Shown here piece by piece: positions 7,927-14,095 of a stretch of DNA of 17,910 nt. The notes under the pieces are model-generated. The model saw nothing but the letters and a program-made list of their open reading frames with translations. It did not search any database and was not told the DNA's origin. The translations under genes were made by a program, and so were the position numbers. The stretch is from CAZTXD01 sp964617995 (GTDB taxonomy: Bacteria; Actinomycetota; Acidimicrobiia; Spongiisociales; ZC4RG35): NCBI GenBank assembly GCA_964617995.1, contig CAZTXD010000068.1:1-17910 (forward strand), read 5' to 3'. Position 1 is the first letter of the stretch. Every line of letters begins with the position of its first letter.

Positions 7927-9315
7927 ATGGACGCCATCATCCCCCAACGCGGCCGCGACCTGATCCGGCGCGGGCCCTTCGCTCGCCTGTGGTGGTCCCA
8001 AGCCATTTCCAGCCTGGGCGACTGGGTCACGCTGTTCGCCACATTCGCCCTGGCCGCCCGGATAGCGGGGGGAGGCCGGGCCGCCACCATCGCCATCCTC
8101 GTGCCCCTGGTGGGCCGGATCCTTCCCGGGCTCCTGTTCGGATTCCTCGGTGGTCTCATCGCCGACCGGTGGAGTCGCAAGACGACCATGGTGGTGGCCG
8201 ACTTCGGCCGAGCGGTGCTGGTGCTGGGGCTGCTGTTCGTGACCAACTACAGCCAGCTGTTCGTGATGACCTTCGTCATAGAGGTGTTCTCGCTGATCCG
8301 CCAACCGGCCAAGGAAGCCGTTGTCCCCACCCTGGTCAACCACGGTCACCTGCTGGCCGCCAACGGGCTGGGCCTGGCTGCCGCCTACGGCACGGCGCCG
8401 GTGGGTTCGGCGCTGTTTGCCGGCCTGGCCGAGGTCAGTCGTTTCCTGCCCGAGGTCGGTCGGGTGGGCCCCACCATCGGCACCGCCTTCCTGGTCGACT
8501 GCGTCACCTTCGTCATGTCGGGTCTCATCGTGCTGACCATCCCCATCCAGGCGCCCCGAGCAGCCGAGCAGAAGAGCAAAGGGGGAGTCGTCCGATCGAG
8601 CGCCTGGAGCGACATCGTCGACGGCATGCGTTTCGTGATGCGCGCCGGCCCGGTCCGGCGGATGATCATGGGCATGACCGCCGGGCTGTTCGGTGGCGGA
8701 GCACTGTTCGTCCTGGGGCAACCCTTCTCCGAGCAGGTGCTGCGGTCAGGTGAGAGCGGCTACGGCATCCTCGTGACCGCCCTGGGCATCGGGGTGATGG
8801 TGGGGATGCTGGGGGTGACGGTCCTCGCCTCGATGGAGACCAAGCGAGAGCCTCTCTTCGGTTTCTCCCTCCTGGTGACGGGGGTAGCCATCGCGCTGAC
8901 CGCTTTCGCCGATGGGGTGCTGGGGGCTGCCGGCTGGGTGCTGGTGGCCGGCGTCGGGACGGGAATCGCCTATGTGACGGGCTTCACCCACCTGCACGCA
9001 TGCGTCGACGACGAGGTGCGGGGACGCACCTTCGCCGCGCTCTACGCCTTCGGACGAACCGCCCTGCTCATCTCTTTCGCCCTGGCCGGGGTGGGAGCGG
9101 CCGCGTTGGCCGGCGTTCTCCCCGGCGAGCTCAACAACGGGATCCGGGCGGTGATGCTGGCGGGCGGGGTGGTGGTCGCCATCTCGGGAGGAGCAGCGCT
9201 GATCGGCGCCGGGCTGTGGCCGCTCAAGCTCGACGAGGAGAAGCTGAAGAGGATGTCCGAGGCGGCGGATTCGATCACCTGGATGCGCGGTTCGCGCCGG
9301 CAGGAGGATGAATGA
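7927..9315 (+). CDS. MFS transporter (MFS_3/EntS-like exporter family)
   Basis: This 462-residue polytopic membrane protein starts with the cytoplasmic-entry segment FARLWWSQAISSLGDWV (residues 18-34), typical of the MFS_3 exporters related to EntS. Motif A follows at about 72-86 (FGFLGGLIADRWSRK). Repeated glycine-rich helices continue to about residue 440. A second-half signature, DDEVRGRTFAALYAFGRT, lies in the loop before the last helices. The C-terminal tail is charged and cytoplasmic. The substrate cannot be deduced, because family members export siderophores, drugs or metabolites. An MFS gene between topA and tmk is a layout I recall from actinobacteria. Its stop overlaps the tmk start (ATGA), so it is translationally coupled to tmk. 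Confidence 0.85.
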   Translation: MDAIIPQRGRDLIRRGPFARLWWSQAISSLGDWVTLFATFALAARIAGGGRAATIAILVPLVGRILPGLLFGFLGGLIADRWSRKTTMVVADFGRAVLVLGLLFVTNYSQLFVMTFVIEVFSLIRQPAKEAVVPTLVNHGHLLAANGLGLAAAYGTAPVGSALFAGLAEVSRFLPEVGRVGPTIGTAFLVDCVTFVMSGLIVLTIPIQAPRAAEQKSKGGVVRSSAWSDIVDGMRFVMRAGPVRRMIMGMTAGLFGGGALFVLGQPFSEQVLRSGESGYGILVTALGIGVMVGMLGVTVLASMETKREPLFGFSLLVTGVAIALTAFADGVLGAAGWVLVAGVGTGIAYVTGFTHLHACVDDEVRGRTFAALYAFGRTALLISFALAGVGAAALAGVLPGELNNGIRAVMLAGGVVVAISGGAALIGAGLWPLKLDEEKLKRMSEAADSITWMRGSRRQEDE

Positions 9316-9902
9316 GCGCATATGTCGGCATCGAGGGAGTCGACGGCGCAGGCAAGTCGACGGTCTGCCGAGCGGTGGCCGACCGTCTACGGGAGCGGGG
9401 AGCCGTCGTCACGGTGGTGCGGGAGCCGGGCGGGACCGCCACCGGTGAGGCCATACGGTCCCTTCTGCTCCACGGCGAGGAGATGGCGCCCTGGACCGAG
9501 GCGATGCTGTTCGCCGCCCAGAGGGCCCAGCTGGTGGCCGAGGTCGTCGCTCCCGCCCTGGCGAGAGGGGAGTACGTCGTCTCGGATCGGACGTACTACT
9601 CGTCGCTGGCCTACCAGGGAGGAGCCAGGGGGCTCGGTGTCGACCGGGTGCGGGCCGTGAACGAGACGGGACTGGACGGGGTGTTGCCCGACCTGGTCGC
9701 CGTGCTCTGGCTCGACCCCGATGACGCTCTCGCCCGCCAGGATGGTGTCGACCGAATCGGGGCACAAGGCGGCACATTCCAGGTGGAGGTAGCCGAGACC
9801 TACCGGAGGCTGGCTGCCGAGGATCCCGAGCGGGTGCGTCTCATCGATGCCTCTCGTCCCGTCGAAGAGGTCGTGGACGAGATCGCGAGGCTGATCCCGT
9901 GA
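9312..9902 (+). CDS. tmk: Thymidylate kinase
   Basis: This 196-residue kinase phosphorylates dTMP to dTDP in dTTP synthesis. The P-loop is GVDGAGKST (9-17). REPGGT (37-42) lies in the nucleotide-binding strand. SDRTYYSSLAYQG (91-103) is the thymidylate-specific segment, with the DR pair that holds magnesium and phosphate. LDPDDAL (134-140) and the lid region DRIGAQGG (147-154) follow. Length is slightly below the common 205-210 but no core element is missing. A good ribosome-binding site, AGGAGG, lies just before the ATG inside the end of the MFS gene. The stop overlaps the next GTG (GTGA), coupling tmk to holB, a common bacterial pairing. Confidence 0.96.
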   Translation: MSAYVGIEGVDGAGKSTVCRAVADRLRERGAVVTVVREPGGTATGEAIRSLLLHGEEMAPWTEAMLFAAQRAQLVAEVVAPALARGEYVVSDRTYYSSLAYQGGARGLGVDRVRAVNETGLDGVLPDLVAVLWLDPDDALARQDGVDRIGAQGGTFQVEVAETYRRLAAEDPERVRLIDASRPVEEVVDEIARLIP

Positions 9903-10918
9903 CCGGTTGGTTCGACGGGCTCGTCGGCCATGCTCGGGTGGTTGACCTGCTCACCAGGGAGCTCGAGTCGCCCGCTGGCGCTTATCTGTTCGTGGGAGCT
10001 GCGGCGGTGGGCAAGGCCACCGCCGCCCGACACTTCGCCACCGGTCTTCTCTGCCCCGTCGGTGACCCGACCTGCAATATCTGTCGGCGCGCCCGCGCCG
10101 GCAACCATGCCGACCTGGTTCCTGTGCTTCCGGAGGGTCGGGCGACCCTGGGCGTCGATCAGGCCCGCTCGGTGGTGGCACAGGCGGCGGTGGCTCCGGT
10201 GGAGGGGGAGAGAAAGGTGTTCCTGTTCGAGGAGGCCGGGGCGATGACCGACCAGGCCGCCAATGCTCTCCTCAAGACCCTGGAGGAGCCAACCGCCACC
10301 ACGGTGTTCATCCTCGTCGCCGAATCCGAGGATGAGTTCCCGTCCACGATCTCCTCGCGTTGCCGCACCGTGCACTTCGGGAGGGTCGAGGAGGGGGAGC
10401 TGATCGAGGCTCTGGCCGCCGGGGGTCTATCCCGGGAGGACGCAGAGGGACTTGCTCGGGTCGCCGGGGGGCGTCCCGGTCTGGCATTCGCCCTAGCCCG
10501 ACGCCCCCAGGCAGCTGAGTTCCGTCGGCTGTGGCTGTCGATCCCCGGGCGGGTCACCCCCCGTCCCGGCGACGCGCAGCGGCTGGCCGAGGAGGTGCTG
10601 GGGGCGCTGGAACCGATGATCGCCGAGGCCGTCGGGGACACCGAGGACAAGGACCGTAAGGCCCGAGCCGAGCGCCGGGCCGAGCTCGCCCTCCTGACCA
10701 GCGGTCTCGAGATCCTCGCCTCCTGGTACACCGACTCCGCCTCCCTCCAGCACGGCGGCCCGATCCGCAACACCGACATACCGCTGGCCGATCTCACCGA
10801 CGTGACCCCCGCCCAGGCGGTCGCCAACGCCGAGCGGGTTCTCGACGCCACCGTCGACCTGACTCTCAACCTCCGTCGTCAACTCCTCCTCGCCCACCTC
10901 TTCGCCACCCTCGCCTGA
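9899..10918 (+). CDS. holB: DNA polymerase III delta-prime subunit
   Basis: This 339-residue AAA+ clamp-loader subunit helps open and load the sliding clamp. FDGLVGHARVVDLL at the N-terminus, the P-loop region FVGAAAVGKATAA (31-43), LLKTLEEP (124-131) and the SRC arginine-finger motif (153-155) are diagnostic. Two departures stand out. The Walker A serine/threonine is replaced by Ala 40, so ATP binding is unlikely, as in the E. coli subunit. Only three of the four usual zinc-module cysteines are present (52, 59, 62), with Ala at the expected fourth place. The gene starts at GTG 9899, overlapping the tmk stop. Its own stop lies only four bases before the left repeat element, so the operon ends here or reads into that element. 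Confidence 0.93.
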   Translation: MTGWFDGLVGHARVVDLLTRELESPAGAYLFVGAAAVGKATAARHFATGLLCPVGDPTCNICRRARAGNHADLVPVLPEGRATLGVDQARSVVAQAAVAPVEGERKVFLFEEAGAMTDQAANALLKTLEEPTATTVFILVAESEDEFPSTISSRCRTVHFGRVEEGELIEALAAGGLSREDAEGLARVAGGRPGLAFALARRPQAAEFRRLWLSIPGRVTPRPGDAQRLAEEVLGALEPMIAEAVGDTEDKDRKARAERRAELALLTSGLEILASWYTDSASLQHGGPIRNTDIPLADLTDVTPAQAVANAERVLDATVDLTLNLRRQLLLAHLFATLA

Positions 10919-10922
10919 TCCG

Positions 10923-11094
10923 GTTTTTATCAGCGAAACGGTGCGTCCAGCACACCGTTTTGACAGGGAGAAAATGCCCGCTCCTCTCCATTAGGGCCGC
11001 CATCGGGGTTGGAAGACCGCCCCGATTGGGAGATATTGCCACGGTTCTGACCTACCAAACGGTGCGCTAGACGTAACGTTCTGCTGATAAAAAC
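10923..11094 (+). repeat. Terminal-inverted-repeat element, copy 1 (MITE-like)
   Basis: A 172-bp element whose ends are inverted copies of each other. The left end begins GTTTTTATCAGCGAAACGGT, and the right end reads the same way on the other strand. By hand alignment 32 of the first 38 positions match. The left arm also holds a small inner hairpin, AACGGTG...CACCGTT. The inner part contains GGGAGAAAATG, shared with copy 2 near 16340. No gene of useful length is present, and no target-site duplication is visible. The element begins four bases after the holB stop. Reading T5 first and A5 last, it lacks the 3' T-run of an intrinsic terminator in either orientation. A non-autonomous mobile repeat is the best description. 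Confidence 0.82.
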
Positions 11095-11140
11095 GCGTAT
11101 GAAAAGCGAGGTGGGGGAGGGTTTGTTAGGGTCGACGAGG

Positions 11141-11167
11141 CCGAGACCCAGGATGGTGTCGTCTCGG
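11141..11167 (+). promoter_or_regulatory. Leader hairpin 1 upstream of the BCCT gene
   Basis: CCGAGAC (11141-11147) and GTCTCGG (11161-11167) form a 7-bp stem with a 13-base loop, about 55 bases before the start codon. Five bases of its 3' arm (TCTCG) could instead pair with CGAGA at 11202-11206 in hairpin 2, so the two structures may be mutually exclusive. Whether they are transcribed together depends on an unlocated promoter. Confidence 0.45.
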
Positions 11168-11185
11168 ATGATGGTGGCGGCGCCG

Positions 11186-11215
11186 TTCCTCTCGGCAGAA
11201 ACGAGAGGAAGGGAG
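11186..11215 (+). promoter_or_regulatory. Hairpin covering the BCCT ribosome-binding site
   Basis: TTCCTCTCG (11186-11194) and CGAGAGGAA (11202-11210) form a perfect 9-bp stem with a 7-base loop. The 3' arm contains GAGGAA, part of the ribosome-binding stretch GAGGAAGGGAG (11205-11215) before ATG 11220. The purine run is therefore partly locked in the stem, leaving only GGGAG exposed. That arrangement fits translational control, for example by temperature, ions or alternative folding with hairpin 1, but it could also be an mRNA-stabilising stem. Confidence 0.6.
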
Positions 11216-11219
11216 CCCG

Positions 11220-13010
11220 ATGGCAGACCAGGACCTCACTGATGCGGAGCGAGAGCATCAGGAGTGGGAAGAAGAGCAGCGACGACGACGGCGGGAAGCG
11301 ATCTACAACCGGCCCGAGTTCGAGGGCCTACAGATCGACCCTGACGTCGACTTCTATCCCGAGGTAGCCCACCGGGAGCCCGGTGACACCAACATCGTCA
11401 AGTGGGGCTTCGACATACATCCGCAGGTCACCTTTTGGTCGGCCGGGATCCTGGCCCTGTTCATCGCCCTGACATTGATCTTCCAGGAGACGGCGTCGAC
11501 GGTGTTCGGCAACGTGCTGGAGTTCATCGGCACGAGCTTCGGCTGGCTCTACATCCTGGCCGCCAACGTCTTCGTGCTGGTGGGGTTCTTCTTCGCTTTC
11601 AGTCGATACGGGAAGATTCGCCTGGGAGGGCCGGAGGCCGTTCCCGAGTTCTCCAACGGTGCCTGGTATGCCATGTTGATCAGCGCCGGAATGGGGATCG
11701 GGCTGATGTTCTGGTCGGTGGCCGAGCCCATATACCACTTGTCCGCACCCGCCCCCTTGTTCGGGGTGGAGCCGTCCACGGGACCAGCCGGCAAGGCCGC
11801 CCTGGCGACCACGTTCTTCCACTGGGGTCTCCACCCGTGGGGCATCTATGCGCTCGTCAGCTTGGCCCTGGGATTCTTCGCCTACAACCGGGGGCTTCCG
11901 CTGACGTTTCGGTCGGTGTTCTACCCCATCCTCGGCCCGAGGATCTACGGCCGCTGGGGAAATGTGATCGACATCCTCACCGTGCTGGCCACGCTGTTCG
12001 GTTTGGCCACATCGCTGGGGCTGGGAGTCGGGCAGGCCGCCGCCGGCTTGAACTTCCTCTTCGGGCTTCCCACCGAGACGTGGTTCCAGGTGACGCTGAT
12101 CGCCGCCATCACCGGATTGGCGACCTTGTCGGTCGTCGCGGGCCTCGACGCCGGAGTCAAACGACTCAGCCAACTCAACATCTATCTGGCCGCTGCGTTC
12201 ATGCTGTTCATCATCGTGGTCGGGCCCACCCTCTTCATCTTCTCGGTCTTCACACAGAGCCTGGGCAACTACGTCGGTGTGCTGCCGGAGCTGTCGTTCT
12301 GGAATGAAGCGTTCACCGGGACCGATTGGCAGGGTGCTTGGACGATCTTCTACTGGGGTTGGTGGATCTCGTGGTCGCCGTTCGTGGGGATGTTCATCGC
12401 TCGCATCTCCAAGGGTCGCTCGGTCAGAGAGCTGATCCTCGGGGTGATGGCGTTCCCCACGGTGCTGTCGGCTCTGTGGATGTCGGTGTTCGGCGGAACG
12501 GCCATCAACCTCCAGCTCGAGGGCATCCGGGACGTGGCGACAGCTGTCAACGAAGACGTGGCGACGGCTCTTTTCGACATGCTCCAGGCCTTCCCTCTGG
12601 CACAGTTCACGTCGCTGCTGGGGATCATCCTGGTGATCTCCTTCTTTGTCACGTCGTCGGACTCCGGATCGCTGGTGGTCGATCACCTGACGTCGGGAGG
12701 CAAGCTCGACTCTCCCAAGCCGCAGAGGGTCTTCTGGGCGATCATGGAGGGGCTGATCGCCGCCGTCTTGTTGATCGGGGGCGGTCTGTCGGCGCTGCAG
12801 ACCGCCGCCATCACCACCGGCTTGCCCTTCGCCATCGTGCTGCTCATCATGTGCTGGAGCCTGTACAAGGCCTTCCACGAGGAGCTGGACCTACTCGAAG
12901 GGCACTACGACGCGGCCCTGTTCCGTTCCCAGCACGAAGCGCTCCTCGAACAGGTCGCCGTTGGCGCCGAAGAGCCGACTGGCGAAGAACGACCCGCTCC
13001 GGAAGGGTGA
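11220..13010 (+). CDS. BCCT-family transporter (betaine/choline/carnitine type)
   Basis: This 596-residue secondary transporter has about twelve membrane segments between residues 70 and 555. SAGMGIGLMFWSVAEP (155-170) is the glycine-rich stretch that lines the substrate and sodium sites in BetP-type carriers. FYWGWWISWSPFVGMFIA (377-394) is the family's tryptophan signature. TSSDSGSLVVDHLTSGGK follows before the last helices. The GMGIG form suggests sodium-coupled uptake, as in BetP, rather than CaiT-like exchange. The N-terminal 60 residues are soluble and strongly charged (EEEQRRRRRE), and the C-terminal 40 are acidic, recalling the regulatory tails of osmosensing members. The start is ATG 11220 with GAGGAAGGGAG upstream. 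The betaine-binding lipoprotein follows after five bases, indicating one operon. Glycine betaine is the likeliest substrate from that context. Confidence 0.93.
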   Translation: MADQDLTDAEREHQEWEEEQRRRRREAIYNRPEFEGLQIDPDVDFYPEVAHREPGDTNIVKWGFDIHPQVTFWSAGILALFIALTLIFQETASTVFGNVLEFIGTSFGWLYILAANVFVLVGFFFAFSRYGKIRLGGPEAVPEFSNGAWYAMLISAGMGIGLMFWSVAEPIYHLSAPAPLFGVEPSTGPAGKAALATTFFHWGLHPWGIYALVSLALGFFAYNRGLPLTFRSVFYPILGPRIYGRWGNVIDILTVLATLFGLATSLGLGVGQAAAGLNFLFGLPTETWFQVTLIAAITGLATLSVVAGLDAGVKRLSQLNIYLAAAFMLFIIVVGPTLFIFSVFTQSLGNYVGVLPELSFWNEAFTGTDWQGAWTIFYWGWWISWSPFVGMFIARISKGRSVRELILGVMAFPTVLSALWMSVFGGTAINLQLEGIRDVATAVNEDVATALFDMLQAFPLAQFTSLLGIILVISFFVTSSDSGSLVVDHLTSGGKLDSPKPQRVFWAIMEGLIAAVLLIGGGLSALQTAAITTGLPFAIVLLIMCWSLYKAFHEELDLLEGHYDAALFRSQHEALLEQVAVGAEEPTGEERPAPEG

Positions 13011-13015
13011 GACGT

Positions 13016-14089
13016 ATGAAGCGAAGCATGCTGAGACGGACGGCGCTGGTTGCGGCCATGGTTCTCGTGGTCGCCGCCTGCGGCAGCCTCGCAGAAGGAG
13101 ACGGAGCCGGCGGAGGCCCGGCCTCGGGAGACGGGACCACGGGAGGGTCGGTCACGATAGCCAGGGCCACCTGGGACACCGGGTTCATGCAGGCGGCGAT
13201 CTATGCCGAGCTGCTGAGAGAGCTGGGCTACACCGTGTCTGACCCCGCCGCCGTGACCCGTGACGCCAACGGCTTCTACCCCGCTCTTGCCCGGGGCGAG
13301 GTCGACATGTGGGCCAACGGCTGGTTCCCGCTTCATGAGATCTATCTCGATCGCACTCTGTTCAGCGGTCAGACGGTCTCGGAGCCGATCGAGCCCATCG
13401 GGTTCCAGGTGGAGGCGGGAGCGATCCAGGGATACCTGATCGACAAGGCCACCGCCGACGAGGCGGGGATCACGTCGATGAGCGACCTGGCCGATCCGTC
13501 GGTGGCCGCGCTGTTCGACCAGGACGGCGACGGCGTCGCCGACCTCCAGGGCTGCAACGAGGGATGGGGATGCAACCTCGTCATCACCGAGCACATCGAA
13601 GAGCTCGACTGGGGCCCCAACGTGCGCCAGGTGGTGGGCGAGTACGGGAACCTCATCGACGGCGTGCGTCAGAGGGTGGAGGCAGGTGAGCCGGTGCTCT
13701 TCTACACCTGGACACCCAACTGGACGATCGACGTGCTCGTCCCCGGGGAAGACGTAGTCTGGCTGGAATCGCCGGCCCTTCCCGATGACGAGGGCCAGAC
13801 CTCGGTGTCGGGTCTCGCCGGTTGTGTGGTCGGAGACAGCTGTGACCTCGGATGGCCCGTCAACGACATCCGGGCGGTGGCCAACTCGGACTTCCTCGAC
13901 GACAACCCTCCCATACGGAGGTTGCTGGAGCTGGTGACCATCCCGCTCGACGACATCGCCGAGCAGAACGCGAGGATGGCGGCTGCCTCCGAGTACTCCG
14001 ACGAGCAGATACGGCAGGACGCCGCCACCTGGATCGAGGCCAACCGGGATCAGGTCGACGGCTGGCTGGAGGCTGCTCGGGGAGGTTGA
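13016..14089 (+). CDS. Glycine-betaine-type substrate-binding lipoprotein (OpuAC/ProX family), orphan
   Basis: This 357-residue protein has a lipoprotein signal: MKRSMLRRTA, a hydrophobic core, and VVAAC with lipidated Cys 22. A Gly/Ser-rich linker runs to residue 45. The OpuAC domain (46-355) shows candidate cage tryptophans for a quaternary amine: W53 (ATWDTG), W99 and W103 (MWANGWFPLH) and W236 (TPNWT). A calcium-type loop DQDGDG lies at 168-173. Cys pairs 180/186 and 270/276 suggest two disulfides. Such proteins normally serve an ABC importer, but no permease or ATPase gene lies in the window. It may feed a distant importer, assist the BCCT carrier five bases upstream, or present ligand to the receptor-channel encoded opposite. 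The ATG has GGAAGGG upstream. Its stop is six bases from the stop of the convergent channel gene, with no terminator between. Confidence 0.92.
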   Translation: MKRSMLRRTALVAAMVLVVAACGSLAEGDGAGGGPASGDGTTGGSVTIARATWDTGFMQAAIYAELLRELGYTVSDPAAVTRDANGFYPALARGEVDMWANGWFPLHEIYLDRTLFSGQTVSEPIEPIGFQVEAGAIQGYLIDKATADEAGITSMSDLADPSVAALFDQDGDGVADLQGCNEGWGCNLVITEHIEELDWGPNVRQVVGEYGNLIDGVRQRVEAGEPVLFYTWTPNWTIDVLVPGEDVVWLESPALPDDEGQTSVSGLAGCVVGDSCDLGWPVNDIRAVANSDFLDDNPPIRRLLELVTIPLDDIAEQNARMAAASEYSDEQIRQDAATWIEANRDQVDGWLEAARGG

Positions 14090-14095
14090 GCCCGG

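Noticed and set aside
10923..11094. Repeat copies read as intrinsic terminators
   Set aside because: They start with T5 and end with A5 in either orientation, so no stem is followed by a T-run at its 3' side.
11328..12878. Long antisense open frame (516 codons) opposite the BCCT gene
   Set aside because: It is a GC-rich shadow frame with low-complexity, highly charged composition, while the BCCT gene on the other strand has clear family motifs.
12326..13015. Upstream extension of the lipoprotein frame into the BCCT gene
   Set aside because: The lipoprotein signal peptide begins at ATG 13016 with a ribosome-binding site; the extension has no domain and shadows the BCCT coding region.
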